DNA of 64,000 nt, from NCBI GenBank assembly GCA_948567375.1, contig OX419761.1:29328501-29392500 (forward strand), in the 5' to 3' direction. Under the pieces are notes generated by a model. It was not told where the DNA came from, did no database searches, and saw only the letters and a list, made by a program, of their open reading frames with translations. The translations under genes were made by a program, and so were the position numbers. This DNA comes from Lunularia cruciata. Lineage: Eukaryota > Streptophyta > Marchantiopsida > Lunulariales > Lunulariaceae. Shown here piece after piece: positions 1 through 12,155 of the stretch. The number at the start of each line of letters is the position of its first letter. Position 1 is the stretch's first letter.

Positions 1-2612
1 CATATGATCCTCAACTATTTTGTGTGGTTGACTTTGATGCTTCTAATTTTGCCATTGGAGTTGTGTTGCAATAGGAATTCCCATATGGGTCACATCTCAT
101 TGCCTTTGTGTTTTATCCATTAAACACCGCAAAAAGGAATTACTTACACAAGATCAAGAGCAACTAGCAATGCTATATGCCACCAAAGTATAGAGGTATT
201 ATCTCTTGGGAAAATAGGTGATCATGCAAACCAATCACAAACCTTTGTTGCAAATATTACACTTGGAACACATGAAGAGTTGACATCATCTATGGGAGGA
301 ACAACTACAATTGTTTGATATCAAACTTGAGTATAAACCTGATCGATTCCATGTCATTCCTAATGCCCTATCATGATGACCTGATTTGAAGTCTCTTCCT
401 CTCATCACGGCGGCAATTACAATGGAATCAATTGACTCCAAAGTCCAACTCAAGTTTAAGACCGCTTTATTCAAGATCATTTCTTTTAGATGGTACAAGG
501 TTGTCTTGCAACATATGACAAGGAGTAAAACACCTACTCCTTCAAGGAAGGCCTTCTATTCTATAAGAATTGGATTTATGTTCCAACCAAGGGTGATCTC
601 CAACTTGTGCACCTCTAAGAAGCCCATGATTTATCAATCACTGATCATAGGGGTGTAGGCAAGACCTTGGGTACTCTCCAATGTCAATGGTGGTAGCCCA
701 ACATGACACAAGATGTTTGAGAGTTTGTTTGATTGTGTGAGAGCTACCAATGCAACAAGACTAACAACCAGAACCGAGTGGATTCCTTTAAACACTCCCC
801 GTTCTATATGCTTGATGGGAAAATGTGAGCTTGGGTCTCATCATGTCCTTGTCCAAGACAAAGCAAGGTCACATAGCAATCGTGGTGTTTGTGGATAAGC
901 TTAGTAAGCAAATCCATTTGGCACCAACCTTTGATATTGTGGATGCTCCAACGTTGGCGCAGATCTACTACGACATTGTCTTTGAGCATCATGGGATGCC
1001 TCATTGTAATACTCAAAGGACAAGAGAAGAGAGAAAACATAGATTTCACACTCAATTATCCGATGCCCCAAAGAAGCACCTTCTCTTTATTATATAGACA
1101 AAGAAGATCTCCTCCAAGGAAGCTATGCCATAGGATTAGGCACACAAATAGGTGACATGTCAGAAAGCTCCACCATTTGATTACTTACTTGGATGGGTGA
1201 CATGTCGGTCCTGGTCCTATCTGGTTGGTCAAACAAGCTTTGACCAGAGAGAATCTTTTAGGGAATCTTCTTGTGGGAATCTCAAAATCACATGGGTGAG
1301 GTACCATTGGAAAGCTCTTGACAAGAGAATGCAGGAGGGAGGGAAAAGGCCAGCCTTTTCTCTGTTGGGAAGAGAGCTTACATATTTTTTAGGTCTAATT
1401 CATCCGTTTAAGCCTCCAAAATTGCCTTCAAAGATTTTAGGCATATTTTGGTTCCTACTCTATTAGTAGAAGTCTCCTTTTGATACCTCTTTCTGATCTA
1501 TTTAGTCCATCATGTGTAACATTTTTCCAGATGTTACCAAACCAATTCTCACCTTTAAATCATATGTCTAGCTATTGGTTCTAAAGTTTTCAAGTCTATT
1601 TTGGTTTCTGCTCTATTAGTAGAAGTACTCTTTTGGTGATACTTCTATCTGATCTATTTTTACCATCATGTATAACATCCTTCTAGATGTTACCAAACTT
1701 AATTTCACATCTAGATCATATGGTTATCTCTTGGTATTACACTCATGTACTCATCTTTGATTGTGATCTTTGATTCTCTAGGAAATTTTTGCAAGCACTC
1801 TTCCAAATACTTGCCTCCAAGCTTGCTTTTTCCACAACCTATCATCCTCAAACTGATGGAAAAATTGAATGTGAAAATCATACCTTAGAGGATATGCTTT
1901 TTGCTTTCATCAACATCCACCATACCAATTGGGATGAATATCTTGTAGTTGTGGGGTTTGCGTACAATAATTCCAACAGGTAAGCATTGAATTCTCTCCT
2001 TTCTTCCTCAATTTTTGCCAAGATCCATTTATTCTAGATTCCCTTCTTGCTCCGCCTCTATCTCATGTCCCTCATACTTCCATCTTCTTGACCACCATAT
2101 CTCAATCCCCTCCAACCAGCCAAATCTCAACTCCTTGTTGCTTAGAATTGGCAAAGACAATATGCGGATCACCATCGTCGTGATCTCATCTTTCAATTTG
2201 ATGATAAGGTCATGCTCTCCTCTAGTAACTTACCCCTCCCACTTGATACCCAAGTTTGTAAACTCATCCCTAATTGGATAGGACCTAAATCATCTCTCCT
2301 ATTGCTTATAGACTTGCCTTGCCTTGTCATATGTGCATCCACCTTGTCTTCCACGTTTTCAAGTTGAAACCCTTTGTTCTTAACCCATCTTCTTTTTCAT
2401 CTTGTGTCCAACCTATTCCTCCTTCCGCCCCTATCAATGATCATGAGGAGTACAAAGTTGATTATATCCTTGGGTGTCATTACTTTCAACAAGGCCATTG
2501 ACAATATATGGAGTACAAGGTCCTTTGGAAATGGTATCCCGTTCATGATGCCACATAGGAACCTCTTTCTCATCTCCAAAATGCAAAAATGGCCATCCAA
2601 TAATTTGAAGCT
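1..2612 (+). pseudogene. decayed pol of B1: RNase H, integrase, chromodomain
   Basis: The first 380 bases translate piecemeal to an RNase H-type segment (DFDASNFAIGVVLQ, then a stop). About 380-1004 holds the linker and integrase zinc-binding region. The integrase core is split by the solo LTR at 1005-1741 and resumes at about 1747. There HPQTDGKIECEN keeps the glutamate of the D,D-35-E triad. From about 2319 comes a stretch ending LVFHVFKLKPF, typical of chromovirus integrase C-termini. About 2450-2612 is a chromodomain remnant (EYKVLWKWYPVHDAT, then a stop). Stops and frameshifts occur in every domain. Assignment is by motif and by parallel order with the complete copy at 15.2-20.8 kb. Confidence 0.8.
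1005..1741 (-). repeat. solo LTR of family A with 5-bp target duplication and internal duplication
   Basis: It starts TGTAATACTC and ends GGTATTACA, the inverted-terminal TG...CA form of family-A LTRs. It is flanked by CTCAT at 1000-1004 and CTCAT at 1742-1746. Removing it and one CTCAT restores a continuous integrase reading of B1, which proves the insertion. No internal region remains, so it is a solo LTR left by LTR-LTR recombination. The orientation matches minus-strand elements: the TATATAAT-type box reads on the minus strand near 1090. At 737 bp it is about 150 bp longer than its relatives, because a segment of about 154 bp (near 1431-1584) is repeated at 1585-1738. Confidence 0.9.
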
Positions 2613-2657
2613 TCAATGGCAACGAGGACATCACCAACTAGCGGTAGGGGAAGAATA

Positions 2658-3024
2658 TATAACAATATGGAATTTAACAATGAAGTTAGTTAGGGCTAAC
2701 AAAGTAGCAAATAAGCCAAATTAGCCTAGAATATTCTAGAAATATCTAGGAAGCTTCTTGGGAAGCTTCTTGGGTAGCTTAGCTTGCATTCCAAGTAGGT
2801 AGCTTTTAGAAGCAAGCTTCTTGAGAAGTTTCTTGATTAACTTGGCTTGCACTCCAAGAAAGTGGCTCAAGGAAGCTTCTTGAGAAGCTTCCCAAGAGCC
2901 TTGTATGTTGCCTATAAATACCAAAGCCAAAGCTCATACTAGGCATTCAAATTTTTCTCTCATTCAAGTGTCCCAATGTGATCTTCCATTCTCCTACTTC
3001 TCTCCTCGGTCTCGGTCTTTTACA
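2658..3024 (+). repeat. 3' LTR of B1 (family B)
   Basis: It begins TATAACAATATGG (relatives begin TGTAACAATATGG) and ends CTTTTACA. A purine-rich tract just upstream (about 2640-2657) fits a polypurine tract. A TATA box, TATAAATA, lies at 2913-2920. The LTR contains paired GAAGCTTC palindromes at 2750/2762 and 2872/2884, each pair 12 bp apart. It matches the two LTRs of B2 and the LTR of B3 along its whole length. Confidence 0.85.
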
Positions 3025-5480
3025 CTTCTTCTTCATAAACAAGACAAGAAACCCATATGGTGATACATTGGGTTGGATAAACCCTTTCTACCTTATATCC
3101 TCAATTTGAGTCTTACACTCCTTCAACTCATGAAATAATAGTTACTATGGGGTCTTACAAGGAGGTATCATCCTAGGAAGTATCTTGATTTTATGACCTA
3201 CTCTCCTTTTTTGTGGTAATCTTGAAGGTAAATCATCTAGAAAGACATCTTGAAACTCATTGACCACATCTTTCGATTTCTCAAGAATTTGTCTATTGAG
3301 TTGTGCACTATAGACTTCTCTTAATTTAGACCCATGAAATATCTATTAGTCTTACCATTAGATGTTATCCCTAAGACATAAAGAGATGGCTTTTACCTTT
3401 GTGATATTTCTTTAATCCCAAATATCTTCCAATGGCTAGTTTTCACTACTTTTTTCTTCAATTGGCCATGGAGTTGTAGTGCTCAATGGCATCCATGGCA
3501 TGCTTAAGATTGAATTGTAATGAGCTAACCATATCACTCAATTTCTTCCCAATACTCTCCTACAAAGAGTGCTACCTTTCTATGTAACAACTCAATTCTC
3601 GTTATAACAACTCAATAACTCTACTTTATCATTTTCATCCTTCTCTAATTCCATCCACAACCTTATTGCAACAAAGCAAGACAAGAAATTTTCTATTGCT
3701 CCAAGGTCTATCAATACTCTCACTTGATTTCCTTCTAGGACTCTATTTATGACAATCAACTATGCATTTGTCTTCTTCCACCTTTTCATACTTGTACTCT
3801 TCCTCCCTCCACTTTTACTCTTCTTCATTAAGCCAATAAGGTTGTGAGGTACATTTGTTGGTGATCTTTGTTTTCTAATGTTTTTTTAGCATCTTCTTCT
3901 TCAATTCATCTCTCCATGTTGTTCAAAGATCACCTATATAGAGGCCAAGGGCATCTAGGAAGACAAGCACAATAATTGATGGCTATGTACCCAATTTAGC
4001 CACAATTATAAAAATGGCATTGTTCTACTCAAGCCCCTTCTCCTCATGGGACTCCATCTCTCCTTTCTTTGACCCATCCCATTCTCCTTGGAACGGTCAT
4101 GCTCCTTGGTCTCGGAACCAAATGTTGCCCAATTCTATAGGAATTGATCCACCAAAGTACGGTGTTTAAGCCCGATATTGTTGAGTTGGGACTACCTCTT
4201 CACCTCCTCCAAGCACCCCTGCTATTCTCTTAGTGTAGGCAATAGCTTCAAAAATAGTGCAAGGATTTTGTACCATTATCTCTTGGTGAGTTTACTCTTT
4301 TAACTCCATTTGAAATTTTCAAGAGCTTTTGTTGGAGTCATCAATTTTGTAGGACTCATATCAAGAAATACCTCCACATACTCTTGTATGTTGTTCTTTT
4401 GCTTCAAAATTAGGTTCATGCAATCTGCATAGAATTCACGGATTGAAAATTCTTCAACAACCTTTCTTGCATTGCCATCCAAGTGATCTCTCTTCCTTTT
4501 GCCAGCATTGATCATTCCCAAACATTGTACCATGTGAGAAATGTATCGGTCAAGTACCTACATATAAAAACATAAGCGGAAAGTATTGATTAATTTTTTT
4601 AATTTAGCTTTCCAATACTCCCATGGAATGTTGTCTCTTGTAAGGCTTGATGTTGCACATCTTTTGCAAGGGTAGTAACAAGGTGGCTTCATTGTTGACC
4701 GGAGTTGGTGTCATTGGCATGAATAACTCTCCAAGTACTTTGGTTGTTGGTATCGGGGTTTAGGATGGCTCCCCTTCTTGCATTGTCTGATCATTCCTAC
4801 AAGTATGTACTTGACTTTGCAATGCCTCCATGGTCCAAATCTTCCAAAACTTATTCAACATTCCTTGCATCAGATCCTACAATTGCGGTTCTATGATTTG
4901 TACACATGACAAACACTCAATGGTAATTTCCTACTTCAATAGAGGGTTAATATGATCACTCAAGAGAGTGAACAAAATATTGGGACTACCATTGGGACCT
5001 CAAAGGCTATCATTCATTGACAATATTCCTCACCAAAATTGTATACTATGAAATCCCTAAATATCACTTTTGGTCTAACCATATAATAGATTTCTACTTG
5101 CATGTTGAAAGGGAGAGGATTTGGTATATTTATATCCATTGCATCATAACACAATGTAGATTTTCAAATCCCACTCTCTATTGTATATCACCAAAGGTAG
5201 AATCACCATGTTTGGTGAATTCATCATTATGTCCATGAACTTTGCTCCAAAATGATAAACAAGATATAATCTCACTTGCTCACATTGGATGTACATAATC
5301 TTGATGTGAAATGGATCAAGAACAAAAACTAGGGTGTAGGAAATTGTCCTCTAAGCACCCCCATCCAATCCTTTTTCTAAAACACCTCCAGTCTATCAAT
5401 TGCACTATGTTTTCTCCCCTCAAAATTACTTAGTCTCAATAGCTTGTGTTCCTCTAAAAAAGGTGATCTACTCTCTTGGA
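3025..5480 (-). pseudogene. decayed gag-protease-RT fragment of A2
   Basis: Read on the minus strand, the gag region includes an open stretch at 4300-4533 that parallels the gag of A3 at 10892-11146. Around 3965-4010 lies a ruined CCHC zinc knuckle: one cysteine is now phenylalanine, the histidine is tyrosine, and a stop interrupts it. Protease sequence follows toward 3500, and 3025-3360 is the N-terminal RT region. It is closely parallel in sequence to 9653-10020 of A3. Many stops make it non-functional. Confidence 0.7.
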
Positions 5481-5509
5481 TTAAAACACATGCTTTGATT
5501 TGATGTCAT

Positions 5510-6098
5510 TGTAATATTCCATGGACATGAGAAACTCCCAAGAGAAAAACAAGAGAGTAAATATAAAGTTTCAACACTCAAAACATTGACGTCCCAAAGG
5601 AGCACCTTATCTTTATTATATAGCAAAGAAGATCCTCTTAAAAGAAGCTCCAACCTTGGATCAGATACATGGATTGGTGACATGTTATCAAGCTCCACCT
5701 TGAGATTAGTTGCATGGATGAGTGGCATGTTGATCTTTGTTCTATGTGTTTGGTCAAACAAGTTTGACTAGAGGGAATTTTCTTATAGGAAGCTCAAAAT
5801 TGCATATATGAGGTACCATTGGAAAGCTCTCAACAAGAAAAAAATTGGGGGAGAGAATTCAAGCCTTTTGTCCGATAAGGGGAGATTTCTTCCATTTTTT
5901 AGGCCTAATTTATTTTGTTTAGGCTTTCAAAATTGGCTCTAGATTTTTTGGGTGTTTTTGGCTCTTACACTATCAGTGGAAGTACTCTTTTGGTGATATA
6001 TTTATCTAATCTACTTAGTCCATCATATATAACATCCTTCCATATATTACAAAGCCAATTTTCATCTCTAGATAATATGTCTAACTACTAGTATTACA
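5510..6098 (-). repeat. 5' LTR of A2 (family A)
   Basis: The 589-bp LTR reads TGTAATATTCC at 5510 and GTATTACA at 6098 on the plus strand, with the TATA-like TATATA near 5619 best read on the minus strand. Just left of it, a degraded tRNA-Met primer-binding site can be aligned with the well-preserved one of A3. It is similar along its length to 6468-7049 and 12156-12745. Confidence 0.85.
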
Positions 6099-6467
6099 AG
6101 AATGGCGATAGAGTTCTTATCAAAGAAGAGTACAATAGGCTAAAGGACATAAAACTTCCCATTTCTGGTATTATACACCCATTTTCTTCTCAATTAAATG
6201 TTCATATTCAATGCACCAATGAGGATGTTATTATTGATTCATCTTTTTATTTATTCCGATGAAGACAAATACCTTACACATAATACCTTACACATAAGGC
6301 ATTGAGACAAAGAAATGATAGAAAAGATGAAGCCAAAGACTTTACAAATGGATGTGCAACTAGGCATAAGAGGTTGAAGAAGTCTCTACTTGGGATTGCA
6401 CGGATAAAGGAATGGAGAGTGTTGACTAAGTGGAGTGTGGTGACTAATATTCAATTGACAAAGAGAT
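6099..6467. other. unassigned spacer between A2 and A3
   Basis: These 369 bp separate two family-A elements. The plus strand has an open but unrecognised stretch near 6100-6258 (NGDRVLIKEEYNRLKDIKLP...) followed by stops. The last five bases (GAGAT, 6463-6467) are the left target duplication of A3, so the sequence should continue across A3 at 12751. It is probably a remnant of an older element or gene. I cannot name it. Confidence 0.35.
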
Positions 6468-7049
6468 TTTAATACTCCAAGGACAAGAGAACTCTCCAAG
6501 AGATAATAAAGGAAACACCAACATCACACTCAATACTACGAGCACCTTCTCTCTATTATATAGCAAGGAGGATCCACTCAAAGGAGGCTCCATCCTTAGA
6601 TCAGATACATGGATTGGTGACCTGTCCACAAGCTCCATCCTTAGATTAGTTGCTTGGGTGGGTGACATGTCAGTCCTTGTCCTATCTAGTTGGTCAAATA
6701 GGTTTGACTAGAGGGAATATTTAAGCAATCTTCCTATAGGGAGCTCAAAATTGCATGGGTGAGGTACCATTGGAAAGTTATCAATAAGACAAATTATAGG
6801 GGGGAGAAGGCAAGACTTTTGGTCCTAAAGGGAGTGAATTTGTTCATATTTTAGGCCAAATTCATCCATTTAGGCCTTTGAAATTAGCTCTAAATTTTGT
6901 AGATTATTTTTGGTTTCTATCCTATTAGTAAAATTACTCTTTTGGTGACACTCTATCTGTTCTACCTAGCTCATTGTACATAGCATTCTTCTAGATGTTA
7001 CCAAGCCAATTTTCATCTCTAGATAATATGTCTAGCGATTGGTATTATA
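6468..7049 (-). repeat. 3' LTR of A3 (family A)
   Basis: The plus strand reads TTTAATACTCC at the left and GGTATTATA at the right, so the terminal bases have each suffered a change from TGTAATAC.../...ATTACA. The adjoining bases 7050-7066 are, on the minus strand, an A/G-rich run (AAAGGATGAAGG) at the place expected for the polypurine tract. Confidence 0.85.
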
Positions 7050-7089
7050 GACCTTCATCCTTTGAAGACATAATGTCCTCATTGCAAAG

Positions 7090-10000
7090 CTATTGCTCAA
7101 AAGCTTGAGCTAACATAGGTGCATTAGTCAAGTTAGTTTTTGGCTCCCAAGTTGCCTCATATAATGGGTATCCTTTTTAATGGACAAGATATTCCACACA
7201 TTGATGGTAAGTACCACTAATGCAGTTTTGTAGAATACATTCAACTTCATATTCCTCCATGTCATCAATGAGAGTTGTGCAAGGTCACTTTTCCTAGAAG
7301 GAAGAGAAGTGGGGTGGTCAAGGTGCATATTTTCATACCAAGGAAACATGAAATACTAGATGGATATTGATGTGTAATGGTAGCTTGAGGTGGTAGGCCA
7401 CTATGTTGATTTGACAAAGAATGGAGAAAGGTCCAATAAAATGAGGTCTGAGCTTACAAGGGCAAACTAACTTGAGGTTGGTGGTTGACAGCTAGACTTG
7501 ACCCCCAACATTGAACTCCATTGGCGGTGTGCATTTATGTATTTCTTTTGTCAATTTTGGGCGATCTGCAACATGTGCTTGGTGTTCACCCTATTGGATT
7601 TGAGAAACAAAAAGTGTTGATAGTGTCAACCTTGGTAGCCTCCGGACTGACCTTTGTCAAGATTGAAGGTGTGAAAGGATGCTCTCTATACATGATGAAG
7701 AATGGTGTGACTTGTATGGAGGCATTCACTAAATTACTGTAAGCAAATTCCACCAATGGGAGTAAGGTGTCTCACCTCTCTTGCTCATCTAAGGTAAAGC
7801 CCTAGAGTATGTCCTTAATAGTGTGATTTTCCTTCTCTATTTGTCCATCATTTTGTGGATGGTAAGTTGTGGATATGGCCAATTTGGTTTTGAAGAAACC
7901 AAAGAGTGTTCTCCAAAAAAGAACTCATGAATTGAGTGCCTCTATTTGTGATGAGCACTTGAGACATGCCATGGTGAGAGAAAACTACATCTAAGTACAA
8001 TTGAACTAGTTGTGGAGTAATCACGTCTTTGGTGCTAGGAAGCACATGAATCATTTTGCTAAGTCAGTTGACAAAGACTATGATGGAGTCAAACCCTAAG
8101 GTGTTCTTAAGCAATTCATAAACTAGATCCATGCTTACCTATTCCCAATGTTGCATAAGAGTGGGAAGTGGTTGAAGGAGTACTATAGGAACTTTATTAG
8201 AAGCTTTATTTTGTTGACAAAGTAGGCAGCTCCAAACATATTCTATCACATCATTTGCTCATCTTGGGCCAATAGTAATGGCATTTAACTGCTTCTAAGG
8301 TCTTGTCTACTCCAACCTCACCAACAATGGTAGAATCATGACATTCTACTATGATGGTGGTTCTTAGATCCATGACATCCAAGATCCATAACCTACCATT
8401 ATGAAAGGTGAGTCCTTGGGTGCTAGTGATGCCTTTGGATAATTAAGCACCTACAATCTATGGATCAGTTTTTGTAGCAGCAAGAATCTTTGGCCAGAAT
8501 TCAAGGTTCATCTTGACTTCCACCACCCAATTGTTTACCATTGGCATCCAAGTGAATGTATGTGCAAGTTGCTTCTTGCCTTCCACATATGTGATTTTCA
8601 TGTTGAATTGTTGTCTCCACTTTGCACATCAAATCTATTGACAAGAAAGATCTTTTTGTGTCTTGAGGTAGACTAGAGGTTTGTGGTTGGTCTCTACCAC
8701 GAATGCCTTCTCACCAAGATAGTGCTTCCAATGCTTGGTTGCAAGGATAATGGCCAACTCTTCTCATTTGGTGGTGTTATAGTTGCATTTTGTTAGTAAC
8801 AACAACTTTTGAGAGAAATATGTAATTGGGTGCCATCTATCCCTACCACTCTTGTTGTAGGACTACTCTCATTACTATGCTTGATGCATCTATAGCCATC
8901 TTGATTGGACGTTTTGGGTCATACCATTTCAAGATTGGTGCCTATAGTCACACGCCTTTCAACTCCTAAAAGGCCAATTCTTATGCAATGCCCCATATCC
9001 ACTTCTTCCTCTTGCCCAATAGTGCTATTAGAGGTTGCAAAATCTTGGAGAAGTCCTTAACAAATCAACAATAAAACCCCATCAAGCCCAAGAAACTCTT
9101 GAGTTGAGTCTTATCTTCTAGAGCACTCTATTTTTGAATGACTCCTATTTTATCTGCTAGCACTTGGATACCTTCTACACTTACTCTATGCCCTAAGTAG
9201 TCTACTTTAGATTTGCCAAACTTGCATTTTGAGATTTTGGCATACAATTGATTTTGTTGTAGAATGTGAAGGACTTCTCATAAATGTTGCTTGTGCTCTA
9301 TCATTGTACTATTGTAGACTAAGATATCATCAAGGAAAATGATAATAGATTTATCCAAGTATGGGCAAAATATGTCATTCCTCAAACTCATGAAAGTGGT
9401 TGGAGCGTTGGTGAGGCCAAATAGCATCACCAAGTACTCAAAGTGACCATACCTTGTTGAAAGGCTATTTTGTGTATATCTTCCTCCACAATCTTGGTTT
9501 AGTTGTAACTACTCCACAAGTCAAGCTTGGTGAAGTGCCTTGCCTCATTGAGTTGATCAAAAAAGTCATCCATGTGAGGTAATGGATATTTATTCTTCAC
9601 CATTTTTTGATTTAGTCCTTGGTAGTCAATGCACATGCACATGTTCTGTCCTTCTTCTTCACAAACAATACCGGAGCCCCATATGGTGATATGTTGGGTC
9701 AAATAAACTCCTTCTACAACATATCCTTGATTTGAGCCTTACACTACTCTGACTCATGAGGTGATAATTGATATATGGCCTTACAAGGAGGTGTCTTCCT
9801 AGGGAGTATCTCAATTTTATAGTCTACTCTCTTTTTTAGTGGTAAACCTATAGGTAATTCATCTGGAAAGATACCTTGAAACTCTTTGACCATATCTTTC
9901 AATTTCTCAAGAATTTTTCCATTGTGTTGGGCATCCTAGACTTCTCTTATTAAACCCATGAAAAATCTATTTGTCTTACCAATAGATGTGATCCCTACAA

Positions 10001-10440
10001 TATAGAGAGACATCTCTTGCCTTTGTGATCTTTCCTTAACCCCAAAGTTGTCCCATTGACTAGTTTTCACTTCTTTCTTTCTCCAATCTACCATGGGGTT
10101 GTAGTACTCCATCCATGGTATGCCTAAGATCACATCATAACAAGCTAACGGTATTACTCACCACTTGATTGCTTCTTGATACTCTCTTATAGAGAGTACA
10201 ACCTTTCTAAGTAATGACTCAATCCTATCTGTCTAACCATTAGGTAGCTCTACTTTGTCATTCTCATCCTTCTCTAGTTTCATCCTCAGCCTCATTGCAA
10301 TAGAGTGAGACAAGAAATTCTTTAGTGCTCTGGGGTCTATCAACACTTTGATTGGATTGCTTTCTAGCATTCCATCTACATCAATTAATTGTGTATTTTT
10401 CTTCCTCCACCTTTGCACACTCGTCCTCTTCCTTTACTCT
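7090..10440 (-). pseudogene. decayed pol of A3: protease, RT, RNase H, integrase, chromodomain
   Basis: Minus-strand order is as follows. Protease (about 10420-10080) ends in MILGIPWMEYYNPMVDW. RT (about 9960-8960) includes CIDYQGLNQKMVKNKYPLP at 9499-9702 and an FLDD polymerase box near 9320. RNase H (about 8960-8640) has DASSIVMRVVLQQE. The integrase core (8054-7800) reads ITNRGTQF where SDRGTQF is usual, so its second acidic residue is now asparagine. The TYHPQNDGQIEKEN stretch keeps the glutamate but lies in a different frame. The chromodomain (about 7255-7098) reads VEYLVH, a stop, KGYPLYEATWEP. Multiple stops and frameshifts exclude a working polyprotein. Confidence 0.85.
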
Positions 10441-10559
10441 TCTTCACAAGCCAATAAGGTCATAAGGTACATTTACTAGCAATCTTTGTTTTCCTATGTG
10501 ATATTAGCATCCTCCTCTTCAATTCATCTCTCCATGCGGTTTAGAGGTTACTTTTATGG

Positions 10560-12100
10560 AGACCAAGGGCCTCGAAGATGAAAAGAATGACAATTGATGG
10601 CTATGTGCCCAATTTGGCCACAATTGTAACAGTGTCAGTTTTCTACTCAAGCCCCTCTCCCCGTGGGACTCCTTCTCTCATTTCTTCAACCCGTCCTCAT
10701 TCTCCTTGGAGGGGTCTTGCTCCTTGGTCTCAAAACCAAATTTTTCTCAATTCCATAGGAATTGATCTAACAAAAGTGTGTCTTAGCCCGATAGGTTTGC
10801 ATCAATGTTACCACTTCACCTCCTCCAAATGCCCTTGCTATTCTTTGAGCACAAGCAATGGTTTCAGAAATAATGCAAGGAATTTGTACCATTACCTCTT
10901 GAAAATCCACTCTTTTAATCTTCTTTTGAAGTTATCAAGAGCTTTGGCTAGACTCATATCTATTATTGAAACTTGTAGATCAAGAAACATCTCCATGTAC
11001 ACTTGTAAGCTATTCTTTTGCTTCAACTCCCAAAGTCTAGTTTGAGCCATTTGTACCAAATCACAAATTGGAAATTCTTGAGCACCCTTTCTTGCATGGC
11101 TATCCAAGTGACCTCTCTTCCTTCTACTTAGAATGATTGTTCCCATGTAAGGGCTTTATCAATCAAGTATACACATGCAAACATGCCTACAAAATGATCA
11201 ATGATCTCAATTGTGAATAATTGAAAGTATTGATTCATTCTTGAGATCCAATTTTCCACTACTCCCATGGAACACTATCCCTTGTAAGGTTCACTATTGT
11301 ATATCCTTTTCATTTGTAGTAACAATGTGGCTTGGTTGTTGACTGGGATCGGTATCCTTGGCATGAGTAACTCTCTAAGAACTTTGATTGTTGGTGCTAG
11401 TTGTTAAGATGGTTCCACTTTTTGCATTATTTGAGCATTTGTGATGATATGTACTTGATTTTTCAATTCTTCCATGGTCATCTTGATCTCTCAAAACTTG
11501 TTTAACATCCTTTGCATTCCTTGCATCAACTCCTATAGTTGCGGATCCATGATTCCTACACAGGCAAATGTTCAATTGCTACTTCCTACTTCAATAGAGG
11601 GTTAATATGATCACTTGGGAGGGATTACAAACTATTGGGATTACCATTGGGACCTTGAGGCTATCATTTGTTGATAATATTCCTCACCAAAATTGTGGAC
11701 TACAAACTCCCTAAACATCACTTTTGGTTGAACCACATAACGGATTTCTACTTTCGTGTTGAAAGTATGAGGATTTGGTACATTCAAATCCACAACATCA
11801 TAATTGAATGTAGATTGTCAAATCCCACTCTCTATCGGTTGGATCATTGCGACAGGTAGAATCACCAAGTTTGGTGAATTCATCACTTGGTCCATGAATT
11901 CTGCTCCAAAATGACAAATGAGAGATACTCTCATTTGCTCACATTGGATGTACATAATCTTAATGTGGAATGGATTCAAGAATAGAAAGCTAGGTACATG
12001 AAATTTTCTCCATCCCATCCTCTCTCTAAGACATCCCCCAAGTCTAACAATTGCATTATGTTTTCTCCTCTTAAAATTACCCAATCTTAGTAGTATGTGT
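10560..12100 (-). pseudogene. decayed gag of A3 with CCHC knuckle
   Basis: The minus strand has an open stretch at 10892-11146 of capsid-like sequence (LWELKQKNSLQVYMEMFLDL). At 10590-10631 there is a well-formed zinc knuckle, CYNCGQIGHIAINC, with standard CX2CX4HX4C spacing. The region upstream toward the primer-binding site is broken by stops and its start codon cannot be chosen. Gag packages element RNA into virus-like particles. This copy cannot make an intact one. Confidence 0.7.
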
Positions 12101-12142
12101 TCTTCCAAGAGGAGTGATCCATTCTCTTGGATTAAAACACTT

Positions 12143-12154
12143 GCTCTAATACCA
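12143..12154 (-). other. primer-binding site of A3 (tRNA-iMet type)
   Basis: On the minus strand this reads TGGTATTAGAGC, one base different from TGGTATCAGAGC, the usual complement of the 3' end of plant initiator tRNA-Met. It lies one base from the inner edge of the 5' LTR, exactly where minus-strand DNA synthesis is primed. Confidence 0.85.
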
Positions 12155-12155
12155 T

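Larger units (their letters stand above)
1..3024 (+). mobile_element. Ty3/gypsy chromovirus B1, right part, entering from the left edge
   Basis: This is the 3' portion of a family-B LTR retrotransposon. The window opens inside the RNase H region, continues through integrase and a chromodomain, then a purine-rich tract, and ends with the 3' LTR at 3024. Its upstream half and 5' LTR lie outside the window. Immediately after 3024 the sequence is the middle of an RT gene of a different, minus-strand element (A2), so B1 inserted into A2. B1 is itself interrupted at 1005-1741 by a solo family-A LTR. Frames are broken by many stops, so it is not expected to make protein. The left flank is not visible, so the target duplication cannot be tested. 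Confidence 0.85.
3025..6098 (-). mobile_element. Ty3/gypsy element A2, truncated by B1
   Basis: This is a minus-strand family-A element. Its 5' LTR is 5510-6098, followed leftward by a degraded primer-binding site, gag, protease and the start of RT. At 3025 the RT stops abruptly where B1 ends. The corresponding point in the complete copy A3 is near 9653, and A3 and A2 run in parallel from there to their 5' LTRs. The other part of A2 should lie beyond the left edge, on the far side of B1. Confidence 0.8.
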
